Part shown: in pieces, positions 26,232 to 34,977 of the stretch
Numbering within the stretch: the stretch's first letter is position 1
Layout of the letters: every line of letters starts with the position of its first letter
From: Marinobacterium zhoushanense
GTDB taxonomy: Bacteria > Pseudomonadota > Gammaproteobacteria > Pseudomonadales > Balneatricaceae
Length of the DNA stretch: 64,000 bases
Direction: 5' to 3'
NCBI RefSeq assembly: GCF_014641945.1
Contig: NZ_BMIJ01000001.1
Location: 606,585 to 670,584, forward strand
The notes under the pieces: generated by a model
Database searches by the model: none
What the model was told of the DNA's origin: nothing
The model's input: the letters and a program-made list of their open reading frames with translations, nothing else
Program-made: the position numbers and the translations under genes

Positions 26232-26267
26232 AGGCCGCCCGACACATTGTCGGCGGCCTCTTTTTTT
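26232..26267 (+). terminator. Terminator of the binding-protein gene
   Basis: AGGCCGCC-CGACA-CAT-TGTCG-GCGGCCT forms a 12-bp stem with one bulged C and is followed by seven T. It ends the porin/binding-protein transcript. Confidence 0.9.
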
Positions 26268-26474
26268 GTTTCCGCCTGCCAGCCGGTTCATGTCCGGCAT
26301 GTTGACTCAATAACGCCCCACGCTATCGCCTCGGCAAATGCCAACACGGCTACGCCAGGCGCGTGATCCCGCCAAGCGTTGTTTGTATCAGCAGAGGTGA
26401 TAGTGCCAAGAGTACTGCGGAAAGGGGGCGCGCCTGCCCAGAAAAACGGCAGGCGCGAACAGGAGGGTGGAAAC

Positions 26475-27959
26475 TTAAAGGCTGATCCAGACCGATTTCA
26501 GTTCGGAATACTTCTCCAGCGCATGCAGCGACTTGTCGCGGCCGTTGCCGGAGCCCTTGACGCCGCCGAACGGCATGGTGGTATCGCCCTCGCCCCAACC
26601 GTTGACCCAGACCATACCGCTCTCGATCGCCGCGGCGACACGGTGGGCACGGGAGAGGTTGTCGGTCCAGATCGAGGCGCCCAGGCCGTAGATGCTGTCA
26701 TTGGCCAGCGCGATCACCTCCTCTTCGCTGTCGAAACCGGCCACCGACAGCACCGGGCCGAAGATCTCTTCGCGCACGCAGGTCATATCGGGACGGGTAT
26801 CGGTGACGATGGTCGGCCGCGGGTAGAAGCCCTGGCCATCGGTGTCGGCCAGGCCACCATGTGCAATCGTGCCGCCCTCGTCGATGGCGCTCTGGATATA
26901 GCGATTGACTGTGTCCAGCTGTGCCCTGTCCACCATCGGCCCCATCTTCACTTTAGGATCAAGCGGATTGCCGGGCTGGTATTTACCGGCAAAGCGCTTC
27001 AGCGCCTCGATGAATGGCTCACGGATACTGTTCTGCACATAAAGGCGGGAACCGGCGATACACACCTCGCCCTGATTGGAGAAGATCGCCCCCGCCGCAC
27101 CACGTGCCGCCGCCTCGATATCGGCGCAATCGTCGAACACGATCAGCGGCGACTTGCCGCCCGCTTCGATCCACACTCGTTTCAGGTTGGACTGACCGGC
27201 GTACTGCATCAGCATACCGGCGACACGGGTGGAACCGGTAAAGGCCAGGCTGTCCACATCCATATGCAACGCCAGCGCCTTGCCCGCGGTATGGCCAAAG
27301 CCCGGCACCACGTTCAGTACGCCATCGGGCAGACCGGCCTTGCGCGCCAGTTCGGCCAGACGCAGGCAGCTCAGCGACGCCTTCTCTGAGGGTTTGAGCA
27401 CCACGCTGTTGCCGGCGGCCAACGCCGGCGCCAGCTTCCACATTGCCATCAGCAGCGGGTAGTTCCAGGGCGTGATCGCCCCGACCACACCGATCGGGTG
27501 GCGGGTGATCAGGCCCAGGGTGCTCGGCTTGGTCGGCGCGATCTCGCCGTATACCTTGTCGATACACTCCGCGGTCCAACGCAGGCAGTCGATGGCGTCG
27601 GGTACGTCGATATAGACCATCTCGTTGATGGTCTTGCCCATATCCAGGGTATCGAGCAGCGCGAACTCATCGCTGTGCTGTTCCATCAGATCAGCCAGTT
27701 TCAGCAGCACCCGCTTGCGCTCGGCCGGGGCGCTGCGCGACCATTCTCCGGACTTGAATACCCGGCGTGCGGCAACCACGGCCGCATCGATGTCCGCGCT
27801 ATCGCAACTGGCCACCTCGGCCAGCAGCTCTTCGGTGGCCGGATTGATCGCCGGGAAGGTATCACCACTGATGGCGGCACGAAATCCGCCATCGATCCAG
27901 GCCAGGTTGCGAAATTCGAGTGTCTGCGCCAGCGCAGTCCATTCAGCCAGGGTATGCAT
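26475..27959 (-). CDS. Aldehyde dehydrogenase (PuuC/KauB-like)
   Basis: An NAD(P)-dependent aldehyde dehydrogenase of 494 residues. The catalytic cysteine is Cys300 in NQGEVCIAGSR, the general base Glu265 in IEAGGKSP, and the substrate/cofactor asparagine is in ITPWNYPLL (near 166). The sequence is of the type that oxidises gamma-glutamyl-gamma-aminobutyraldehyde or 4-aminobutyraldehyde. It fits the second step after the SpuC-like aminotransferase. It is transcribed towards the binding-protein gene. A short inverted repeat, ACCCC-GA-GGGGT, lies upstream. Confidence 0.9.
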   Translation of the reverse strand: MHTLAEWTALAQTLEFRNLAWIDGGFRAAISGDTFPAINPATEELLAEVASCDSADIDAAVVAARRVFKSGEWSRSAPAERKRVLLKLADLMEQHSDEFALLDTLDMGKTINEMVYIDVPDAIDCLRWTAECIDKVYGEIAPTKPSTLGLITRHPIGVVGAITPWNYPLLMAMWKLAPALAAGNSVVLKPSEKASLSCLRLAELARKAGLPDGVLNVVPGFGHTAGKALALHMDVDSLAFTGSTRVAGMLMQYAGQSNLKRVWIEAGGKSPLIVFDDCADIEAAARGAAGAIFSNQGEVCIAGSRLYVQNSIREPFIEALKRFAGKYQPGNPLDPKVKMGPMVDRAQLDTVNRYIQSAIDEGGTIAHGGLADTDGQGFYPRPTIVTDTRPDMTCVREEIFGPVLSVAGFDSEEEVIALANDSIYGLGASIWTDNLSRAHRVAAAIESGMVWVNGWGEGDTTMPFGGVKGSGNGRDKSLHALEKYSELKSVWISL

Positions 27960-28026
27960 CGAGAGCTCCTCATCCGATTATTCCGATAGTGACCAGACTA
28001 GGGAGTTCGAGGATCGAAACCAATAC

Positions 28027-28038
28027 ACCCCGAGGGGT
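28027..28038. promoter_or_regulatory. Possible regulator-binding palindrome upstream of the aldehyde dehydrogenase
   Basis: ACCCC-GA-GGGGT is a symmetric 12-bp element about 70 nt upstream of the dehydrogenase start. A related but weaker sequence (CCCCGGGTAG) is found at about 19020 upstream of the aminotransferase. Both genes belong to the presumed amine pathway, so a shared regulator is possible. The evidence is limited to these two sites. Confidence 0.3.
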
Positions 28039-28047
28039 AGATAAGCG

Positions 28048-28722
28048 CTACACCACAGCGCTCAACCACTCATCGAACACGCTATGCCCCAAGCGTTCAA
28101 AGTAGATCAACGCGACACCGATCAACAGCCCCCCCATGGTCCGCTCCAGCCAGTGTCCCAGGCAGAGAAACCGGCTTCTGACGCCGTTGCGGGAAAACAT
28201 GTAACTGACCAATATGAACCAGGTCGCATTCACCACACACATCCAGCTGCCATACAGGATCTGCACCGGCAGTGGCGTCGTACCGCTGACCAGGGTGGTG
28301 AAGATCGCCAGAAAGAACAGCGTCGCCTTGGGGTTGGTCGCATTGGTCATGAAACCGACCATAAAGGCACGGTGCAGCGGCGGGCTCTGCTGAGCCCCCG
28401 CTTCCGCAGCCAGCGCGTCTGCCCTGGCAGGTCGGCTTCTGATCAACCCTACCCCCAGGTAGATCAGGTAGACACCGCCAACCAGGCTGGCCATATCCAT
28501 CAGCCAGGGCGTGGTGTGCATCAGCGCGCTGATCCCCAGCAGGGTGTAGATCACGTGCACCGATATGCCGGCGCCGATCCCCAGCGCCGTTACCGTGCCG
28601 GCCAGATGTCCGAAGCGCACGCTCTGGCGTACCGTGATCGCGAAATCCGGCCCGGGGATCACCACGGCGAGAAAGTGCACCAGTGCCAGTGCGGTAAATT
28701 CATGCAGGTAAGCGATATCCAT
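28048..28722 (-). CDS. LysE/RhtB family amino-acid exporter
   Basis: This 224-residue inner-membrane protein has six hydrophobic segments and the family pattern VIPGPDFAITVRQSVRFGHLAG near residue 24 and MTNATNPKATLFFLAIF near residue 127. The RhtB branch exports threonine, homoserine and similar neutral amino acids. It starts 1 nt after the oxygenase gene stop, so the two are almost certainly one transcript. The exported compound is likely to be the oxygenase product or its relative, which is an inference from this tight link. Confidence 0.9.
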   Translation of the reverse strand: MDIAYLHEFTALALVHFLAVVIPGPDFAITVRQSVRFGHLAGTVTALGIGAGISVHVIYTLLGISALMHTTPWLMDMASLVGGVYLIYLGVGLIRSRPARADALAAEAGAQQSPPLHRAFMVGFMTNATNPKATLFFLAIFTTLVSGTTPLPVQILYGSWMCVVNATWFILVSYMFSRNGVRSRFLCLGHWLERTMGGLLIGVALIYFERLGHSVFDEWLSAVV

Positions 28723-28723
28723 A

Positions 28724-29494
28724 TCAGCTCCAGAACGATAGTGGGCTGGCCTCGCCGCGATAGCCGATAAAACAGGACAGACTCAGACGCAGGTCGTCAC
28801 TGCCCGGAGTCACGGCGTGCATACGCCGGGAGTTGAACAGCACCAGGTCGCCGGGCTCCGGACGTATCTCCAGGTCCGGTTCGCCCAATATCTCCGGGTC
28901 GATGCCGTAACTGTCGCCGCGCATACCATCGAACTGCTCCGGTGTCAGCTCCCGGTCCCAGATCTGCACTGCACCGCCTTCACTGGGCATGGTCAGGTAG
29001 ACATTCGCCGCGATCTGGGTCTGCAGGCTGCGGGCCTTGAAGCTATCGGGCGCATCCTTGGCAAAGATGTCATGGTGGGCAAGAAAGCGGACGCCGGGCT
29101 TGATCACCCGCGACAGGCCGACATACATCTTGCGGCCATACAGGGTTTCGAGCTGGGCACCGGGCAACCAGGTCTCATCCAGCTTGCAGCGCAGCAGATC
29201 GATCGGCGAAAAGTAGGGAAAGCACCTTTTCCTGAGTTCATCGATATTCTCGTAGGCGCTTTCGAAATAGTCCGCTATCCGTGGCGGCTGGTTCTCCGCC
29301 TCATAAAATGCCATCCCGATCCGACCGATACTCGGTGCGTTGGAGTATTTTTCGAACCCCTGAAAGAGTATTTTATCGCCTAGTTTCAACGCGATATCGC
29401 TAGCGATGAACTTCCTGACCCTGAGCGCCAGCACCTCCTGCCTTGCCAGTTTTCCCATTGCATTTAAATCAAGTTCATTCGACTCCAGTAACAT
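28724..29494 (-). CDS. 2-oxoglutarate/Fe(II)-dependent oxygenase
   Basis: The 256-residue protein has the complete iron-binding triad of the family: His140-x-Asp142 (FLAHHDIF), His226 (RRMHAVTPG), and Arg237 (DLRLSLS) to hold 2-oxoglutarate. The spacing of 84 residues between the HxD and the distal His, and the PGDLVLFNS block, are typical. Because the carboxylate ligand is present, hydroxylation rather than halogenation is expected. Start at 29494 follows GAGGAGGG. It lies between an AlaX-type editing gene and a LysE/RhtB exporter, suggesting a free amino acid as substrate. I could not tie it to a named subfamily. Confidence 0.8.
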   Translation of the reverse strand: MLLESNELDLNAMGKLARQEVLALRVRKFIASDIALKLGDKILFQGFEKYSNAPSIGRIGMAFYEAENQPPRIADYFESAYENIDELRKRCFPYFSPIDLLRCKLDETWLPGAQLETLYGRKMYVGLSRVIKPGVRFLAHHDIFAKDAPDSFKARSLQTQIAANVYLTMPSEGGAVQIWDRELTPEQFDGMRGDSYGIDPEILGEPDLEIRPEPGDLVLFNSRRMHAVTPGSDDLRLSLSCFIGYRGEASPLSFWS

Positions 29495-29530
29495 GATTAC
29501 CCTCCTCTGCCGCAACAATCTATGGACTAT

Positions 29531-30172
29531 TCAGAATGACGGGATAACGTCGTATTGAATCGAGAGTTGGTTCTTTTTGGTTTTGGAGGAGAGGATAAGA
29601 ACGCCGTGAACCTCCCCCAGGGAGCGCACATGAGTACCGCCGCATGGATAGGCCTGGATATCACCGAAGCCGACCTCACGGTAGCCGTCGTCGCGGATAC
29701 TGACCCGCCGTGGCAGGTCCCGCGCGATGAGCTGAATGCAGCGCAGCTCGATCTCGGCCAGGTCGACAGGGCGGGCACTCTCCGTGGCGCAGAACACCAC
29801 CTGAGATTCGCCCGGCCAATGGTGAGCCTTGATCGGCCGCCAGCCGAGTTGCTCGACCACATGCCCAATCAGATGACCTGCTGAGTGCAGTCGGCTATGC
29901 AGCCGGCGCATCGACTCATCGACCTGCACCGCATTCGGACCGAGCGGGACGGGCTCCATCAGATAGTGAACGACCTCCCCCTGCTCCTGACGCACATCGA
30001 TCACCGGCACACCGCCGATCCAGCCGATATCACTGGGCTGTCCGCCCCCTTGCGGATGCAGCACTGTGCTCTTCATCCTCACCGCATACTGGTCGTTGTC
30101 TACGGCGGCACACTCGACCACCTCAGCGTTCAGGCACAACGTATCACTGTTCAGATAAATACATTCGGTCAT
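29531..30172 (-). CDS. AlaX-type alanyl-tRNA editing protein (trans-editing deacylase)
   Basis: This 213-residue stand-alone editing domain is related to the editing part of alanyl-tRNA synthetase. All zinc ligands are present: His96 and His100 (HSAGH) and Cys177 and His181 (CGGTH); the N-terminal HPQGGGQPSD block is also typical. Such proteins remove wrong amino acids, classically serine or glycine, from tRNA-Ala; relatives act on other tRNAs. The ATG at 30172 is chosen by family start. It heads a three-gene unit with the oxygenase (36 nt gap) and the exporter. Its preferred substrate cannot be read. Confidence 0.88.
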   Translation of the reverse strand: MTECIYLNSDTLCLNAEVVECAAVDNDQYAVRMKSTVLHPQGGGQPSDIGWIGGVPVIDVRQEQGEVVHYLMEPVPLGPNAVQVDESMRRLHSRLHSAGHLIGHVVEQLGWRPIKAHHWPGESQVVFCATESARPVDLAEIELRCIQLIARDLPRRVSIRDDGYREVGFGDIQAYPCGGTHVRSLGEVHGVLILSSKTKKNQLSIQYDVIPSF

Positions 30173-30261
30173 GATTACAGCCCATCCAGTTGAGTTATCA
30201 GCATTGTATTGGGCGAAAAATGGCTTGATAATCCGATGAAAAACCAAATGACTTTTGCTTC

Positions 30262-31212
30262 ATGGACAAAAATAAAGCGATCGCACTGATGCCTGAGATG
30301 GCGGTTTTCGTGCGCGTGGTGGAGGCTAAAAGTTTCTCCGAAGCGGCCCGTCAGCTGGGTACAACACCCTCCGCCACCAGCCGCGCCGTCACTCGCCTGG
30401 AGCGGGCCTTAGGCACCCGGCTACTGCAACGCACCACGCGCAAATTGCGCCTGAGTGAAAGCGGTCAGGAGGTGTATGCCCACTGCCTGGATATGATCAA
30501 TGCGGCGGAAGCGGTGATGGAATCCTCGGGCCAGTTCAACCTTGAGCCGCAAGGACTGATCCGGGTCAGTGTGCCGAAGGCGGTGGGCCGTTTTGTCGTG
30601 CATCCACATATGCCGGCATTCCTGAACCGCTATCCAAAGATCGATCTGCAGATGCAGCTCGACGACCGCTATGTGGACCTGATCGACGACCGCATCGATC
30701 TGGCGATCCGGATCACCGATCAACCGCCACCGGGACTGATGGGACGCCCGTTGCTGCGTATCGATCACATGCTCTGCGCCACGCCGCGCTACCTGGAGCA
30801 GCACGGCACTCCCCGACACCCACGGGATCTGAAAGCCCATAGCTGTATCTATCTGGCCGAGGAACCCGGCGACTCACGCTGGAAGTTTCAGCACGGCAAC
30901 AAGAGTGTCAGTGTCGATGTCAGGGGCCGCTATGCCGCCAATCATACCGGTGCACGGCTGGATGCGGTGCTGCACCATATCGGCATCGGCAGCCTGCCCT
31001 ACTTCACTGCACGCAATGCGCTGCAACAGGGGCTGATTGTACAGGTGTTACCGGAGTGGAAGTTCAATACCAACTATTGCGGCGATGCCTGGGTACTCTA
31101 CCCGCCCACACGTCACCTGCCGACCAAGTTGCGGGTGTTCATCGATTTTCTCGCCGCGCGGTTGAGCCATGAGCCCACCTTGACCACGCCCTACGAGTCG
31201 CCGGAAATATGA
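30262..31212 (+). CDS. LysR family transcriptional regulator
   Basis: A 316-residue LysR-type regulator. The helix-turn-helix is at about residues 18-62 (FVRVVEAKSFSEAARQLGTT, SRAVTRLERALGTRLLQR), and the C-terminal part is a periplasmic-binding-protein-like effector domain. It belongs to the CrgA/YafC-like group by the block LMGRPLLRIDHMLCATPRYL. It starts 89 nt from the alaX start on the other strand, so it is a likely regulator of the editing/oxygenase/exporter operon. Effector unknown. Confidence 0.88.
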   Translation: MDKNKAIALMPEMAVFVRVVEAKSFSEAARQLGTTPSATSRAVTRLERALGTRLLQRTTRKLRLSESGQEVYAHCLDMINAAEAVMESSGQFNLEPQGLIRVSVPKAVGRFVVHPHMPAFLNRYPKIDLQMQLDDRYVDLIDDRIDLAIRITDQPPPGLMGRPLLRIDHMLCATPRYLEQHGTPRHPRDLKAHSCIYLAEEPGDSRWKFQHGNKSVSVDVRGRYAANHTGARLDAVLHHIGIGSLPYFTARNALQQGLIVQVLPEWKFNTNYCGDAWVLYPPTRHLPTKLRVFIDFLAARLSHEPTLTTPYESPEI

Positions 31213-31284
31213 GGAATGAGGTGTATTGAGCGCCTGTTCGGCAGTGCCTGAGCAGAAAGATTGAGTCGGACAGCAGTGACTTCT

Positions 31285-32223
31285 TCACAGCTCAGCTTTG
31301 AACTTCGTCCAAGCGCCCCGGGTTTCGGCAAACTCCATATCAAGCCACTGCGCCAACTGACTGACTTTCGGGCGCTTGAAGTAACGTTCCGGCGCCACCA
31401 GGTAGTAGTCAAACGGCGACTTGAGGCAGACCGGCAGCGGACAGATCAGCAGGCCTCTGGCGAGCAGTTCATAGGCCAGGCTGAAGCGCATCAGCGTGAG
31501 CCCCTGTCCGGCAAGGGCCGCTTCAATCAGCAGGGTTGCGTCGTTGACCTGAAGCCGCGCGGAACTGTTATCGAACTGAATCTCCGAGCGTTGCTGGAAC
31601 GTCTCCCAGATGGACTGCATGTCCGGGGAATCATCAGAGAGCAGGGGCAGCCTGGCGAGCTGGCGTTTCACCGGTTTACCCTGCACCACCAGGCTGGGGT
31701 GACACAACGGAATCAGGTAATCGTCAAACAGTTTGATCGCGGTCAGCCCGGGATAATGACCTCGCCCGAACCGTATCGCCACATCCAGATCACTGGCCTC
31801 AAACGAGCTGAGCTCCAGGCTTGGCGACAGACTGACGACTAGATCAGGCGCCTGCTCCCGAAAACGTCCCAAGCGAGGCACCAACCAGCGACTGGCAAAG
31901 GAGGGCAAGGTCGCGATGTTGAGTCGATTAGGGGCGGGATCGTCGTTCAACACTGCGATCCCCTGCTCAAGAGTTGCAAACGCCTTGGATACAAACGGCA
32001 GTAACTGGCTGCCCTCCGACGACAGCACCACTTCGCGAGTCAGCCGCTTGAACAGCTTGATCCCCAACTGCTCCTCGAGTGTTCTTATCTGCTGACTGAT
32101 AGCGGCCTGAGTGACATGAAGCCGGTCGGCAGCCGCCTTAAAGCTCTGTAGCTCGCCAGCATAGCGGAACGCCTGCAGGGCTTTGAGGTTTGGTAAGCGC
32201 TTCAAGCCAGCCACTCCATACAT
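31285..32223 (-). CDS. LysR family regulator, GcvA-like
   Basis: A regulator of about 312 residues with an N-terminal winged helix (LKALQAFRYAGELQSFKAAA, HVTQAAISQQIRTLEEQLG) and an effector-binding domain. The ATG at 32223 is preferred to the TTG at 32229. The N-terminal block LPNLKALQAFRYAG is typical of GcvA-like proteins. It is divergent from the PhzF-like gene with about 230 nt between them and may regulate it. Confidence 0.87.
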   Translation of the reverse strand: MYGVAGLKRLPNLKALQAFRYAGELQSFKAAADRLHVTQAAISQQIRTLEEQLGIKLFKRLTREVVLSSEGSQLLPFVSKAFATLEQGIAVLNDDPAPNRLNIATLPSFASRWLVPRLGRFREQAPDLVVSLSPSLELSSFEASDLDVAIRFGRGHYPGLTAIKLFDDYLIPLCHPSLVVQGKPVKRQLARLPLLSDDSPDMQSIWETFQQRSEIQFDNSSARLQVNDATLLIEAALAGQGLTLMRFSLAYELLARGLLICPLPVCLKSPFDYYLVAPERYFKRPKVSQLAQWLDMEFAETRGAWTKFKAEL

Positions 32224-32452
32224 AACCAAAACTTAAGTATGAAGCAGATTTTGTCGTTTGTCCCTTTCCCCTTCGAAGCCGATCATAGCTTTACAGGAGC
32301 CAATCTCAAGCAAGACCTACTGCAACCAAACTGGCCAAGCGCGTTAGCAACACTAATCAGCGCAATAAGGTATGGCCGAGGTTGCAGACAAAGAATTGGA
32401 TCCCCTCGTTCGGCGCCTACCCCCTAACGGGATAACCTGAAGGAGATAAACG

Positions 32453-33334
32453 ATGAAGATTGAAGTACCGATCGTAAATGCTTTTACCGATGGGCCTCTC
32501 GGTGGCAACCCCGCGGGCGTGGTGCTGGACGCCGAGCGTTTTACGCGCGACCAGAAACAGCGTATCGCTGCCACGGTGGGGGTGTCCGAAACGGCGTTCG
32601 TTTCGCCGTCCGGCAACGCCGACTTTATGCTGGAATTCTTTACACCCACACGCCAGATTGCCCATTGCGGCCACGCCACCGTAGCGACCTTCAATTACCT
32701 CAACCAGATCGGCAAGCTAACCAAACCCCATGCATCCAAAGAGACCATCGACGGCTGCCGCGAGATCCGGCTAGAAAATAACCAGGCCTATATGGAGCAG
32801 CTGGCCCCCCGCTACCAGACATTGTCGGAGAAACACCAGGCGCAACTGCTCCAGGGTCTTGGTCTGCGCGGCGATGAGCTGCTGTCCGGGGCCGCGCCGC
32901 TAGTGGTCAATACCGGAAACTCCTTTGTTGTACTAGGCGTAACGGATGCGGCAACGCTGGCCAAGTTGAGTGCCGACCGGGCGATCATTACCGAACTGAG
33001 TGATGCGCTCGACCTGATCGGCGTTTACGTCTTCACCCTCGACACGCGAGAGGCGGGGCGGCATGCGAGCACGCGTATGTTTGCGCCACGCTACGGTATC
33101 GACGAAGAGGCGGCGACCGGCATGGCCGCAGGGCCGATGGCTTGTTACCTTCACGATCAGCTAGTCATCCGGGAAGACAGCTACCTGATTGAGCAGGGGC
33201 AGTTCATGCACTTTCCCTCCCCCAGTGTGATCGAGGTAAGGCTGAAAACCGGCAGCGATGCTGCGATTCTGGGCTTGATGGTGGGTGGTAGCGCGGCTGT
33301 CAGCGAAACGAGGTTGATCGAGATTGCAGACTGA
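32453..33334 (+). CDS. PhzF family isomerase-like protein
   Basis: A 293-residue protein of the diaminopimelate-epimerase fold. The characteristic N terminus VNAFTDGPLGGNPAGVVLDA, the acidic residue in GVSETAFV (near residue 46), and the FFTPTRQIAHCGHATVA block identify the PhzF family. The phenazine enzyme PhzF is the model, but most members, as here, are outside phenazine clusters and of unknown substrate. AAGGAG lies 8 nt before the ATG. The adjacent GcvA-like regulator may control it. Confidence 0.88.
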   Translation: MKIEVPIVNAFTDGPLGGNPAGVVLDAERFTRDQKQRIAATVGVSETAFVSPSGNADFMLEFFTPTRQIAHCGHATVATFNYLNQIGKLTKPHASKETIDGCREIRLENNQAYMEQLAPRYQTLSEKHQAQLLQGLGLRGDELLSGAAPLVVNTGNSFVVLGVTDAATLAKLSADRAIITELSDALDLIGVYVFTLDTREAGRHASTRMFAPRYGIDEEAATGMAAGPMACYLHDQLVIREDSYLIEQGQFMHFPSPSVIEVRLKTGSDAAILGLMVGGSAAVSETRLIEIAD

Positions 33335-33348
33335 ACAGCTGCACTTCC

Positions 33349-34068
33349 TCACTCCGCCGCCAGCAGCGCGCGGGTATACAGAATATGCTCACGTGCAATC
33401 CGCCGAGCATGTTCGGCATCACGAGCCTGAATCGCCCGATGGATCTCCGCATGCTGCCCGCGTATCCCCTCGGGGTAACGGCCGAACCGTTTTAACGTGC
33501 GTGAAAGAACGCCATAGATCGCATTGAAGTAGCGCTCGTAGAACAGCTGGCTGAACGAGATCAGCAGCAGGTTATGACTGGATTCGGCGATCAACATATG
33601 GAAGCGCAGGTCTGCCCGCGCCTTGGCCAGGGTGGTCTCGCTCTTTCCACGCTCATACATCAGCGCATACTCCTCGGCCAGCACCGCAAGCTCGGCATCG
33701 CTGGCGCGCTGCGCGGCATACCAGGCACACTCGCCCTCCAGCAGCGCGCGTATCTCCATCACCTGCAGCTGGAACTCAAGATCATCGCCAAGCCCCTCCA
33801 GCGGCAGTTGCAGATGGGGCGCCATCAGATTGCAGAGTCGACTCGCCCGCCCCTGAGCGGACTGGATATAGCCACCCGCCGCAAGCCGGGACAGTGCGCC
33901 TCTTACCATCTCCCGCGACATGCCAAGCTCCTTCGCAAGCGTACGCTCAGATGGAAGCTTGGTGCCGGGCAGAAGATCACCCTCGGCGATCTGCGCGATC
34001 AGCCGTTCATACAGCCGCTGGCTGCGCCCCTGCTCGGGACACTCATCGTTCTGTTCGCGGGCGGGCAC
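33349..34068 (-). CDS. GntR/FadR family regulator of lactate oxidation
   Basis: This 239-residue regulator has an N-terminal winged helix (PSERTLAKELGMSREMVRGALSRL, residues 40-63) and a FadR-type C-terminal all-helical FCD ligand domain with the metal-binding pattern (DLRFHMLIAESSHN, HAEIHRAI). It is divergent from lutABC, and a palindrome TGGTCAGACCA of the type used by this family (LldR, PdhR, GlcC) lies between them. It probably represses lutABC and is relieved by lactate, by analogy with LldR. It could respond to a related hydroxy acid. Confidence 0.87.
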   Translation of the reverse strand: MPAREQNDECPEQGRSQRLYERLIAQIAEGDLLPGTKLPSERTLAKELGMSREMVRGALSRLAAGGYIQSAQGRASRLCNLMAPHLQLPLEGLGDDLEFQLQVMEIRALLEGECAWYAAQRASDAELAVLAEEYALMYERGKSETTLAKARADLRFHMLIAESSHNLLLISFSQLFYERYFNAIYGVLSRTLKRFGRYPEGIRGQHAEIHRAIQARDAEHARRIAREHILYTRALLAAE

Positions 34069-34088
34069 CGGACTTACCTCTTAAACAC

Positions 34089-34102
34089 TTGGTCAGACCA
34101 GT
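34089..34102. promoter_or_regulatory. Operator for the GntR-type regulator
   Basis: TTGGTCAGACCAGT contains the perfect palindrome TGGTC-A-GACCA (34090-34100). FadR-type regulators including LldR and PdhR bind TGGT-N3-ACCA. It lies about 20 nt upstream of the regulator start and about 105 nt upstream of lutA, so it could serve both. A weaker half-site, CTTGGTTTGCC, is at about 34122. Confidence 0.75.
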
Positions 34103-34207
34103 TTGCAGGATAACATTTCCAACTTGGTTTGCCTCACCTATCTTTCACAACAAGCTTTCACAGCACGCCTTTCAATGCACAATAACCAGATAAGAGATAA
34201 GCACCCT

Positions 34208-34975
34208 ATGGCTAATCCGCGTCCCAGAGTCGGGCTGTTCGTCACCTGCCTGGCCGACATGTTCCGCCCCGAGGTCGCCTTCGCCAGCGTCAAGCTGCTG
34301 GAGCTGGCCGGTTTCGAGGTCGAGGTTCCCGAGCGGCAAACCTGCTGCGGCCAGCCGGCGTTCAACTCCGGTGACCGCAAGGACAGCGCGGCTATCGCCC
34401 AGCAGACCATCGAGGCGTTCGACGGCTTCGAGTACGTGGTCGGCCCCTCCGGCTCCTGCATCGGCATGCTGCACCACTACCCGGAGCTGTTCGCCGAGAG
34501 CGACCCCTGGCACCAACGTGCGCTCGAGCTGAAGTCACGCGCCTTCGAGATCACCAGCTTTCTCGCCCTGCATCTGGATATGGATAAGCTGTCCAGCTCT
34601 TTTAGCGGGAAAGTGACCTACCACGACTCCTGCTCCGGCCTGCGTGAGCTGGGGATCAAGAAGCAGCCCCGTGTGCTGCTGTCGAAACTGCCCGGGGTGC
34701 AGATCTGCGAGATGGAAGAGGCGGAAACCTGCTGCGGTTTCGGCGGTACCTTCTGCGTCAAATACCCGGAGATCTCCAACCGCATGGTCGGCAACAAGAG
34801 CGACAACATCCGCGCCACCGGCGCCGATACCCTGCTCGCCGGCGACCTGGGTTGCCTGCTCAATATGGTGGGCAAGCTCAAGCGTGAGGGGATCGAGGTA
34901 CAGGCGCGGCACGTGGTCGAAGTGCTGGCCGATATGGTCGATACGCCCGCCATCGGCGAAGCTAAAGGGGTCTGA
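34208..34975 (+). CDS. lutA: L-lactate utilisation protein LutA (LldE)
   Basis: LutA is one of three subunits (LutABC, also called LldEFG) of the iron-sulphur L-lactate dehydrogenase complex that oxidises lactate to pyruvate at the membrane. The 255-residue protein carries two CCG-type cysteine motifs: RQTCCGQPAFN near residue 42 and AETCCGFGGTFC near residue 177. The ATG at 34208 is the family start; the frame is open upstream. It is followed 2 nt later by lutB. Confidence 0.93.
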   Translation: MANPRPRVGLFVTCLADMFRPEVAFASVKLLELAGFEVEVPERQTCCGQPAFNSGDRKDSAAIAQQTIEAFDGFEYVVGPSGSCIGMLHHYPELFAESDPWHQRALELKSRAFEITSFLALHLDMDKLSSSFSGKVTYHDSCSGLRELGIKKQPRVLLSKLPGVQICEMEEAETCCGFGGTFCVKYPEISNRMVGNKSDNIRATGADTLLAGDLGCLLNMVGKLKREGIEVQARHVVEVLADMVDTPAIGEAKGV

Positions 34976-34977
34976 AT

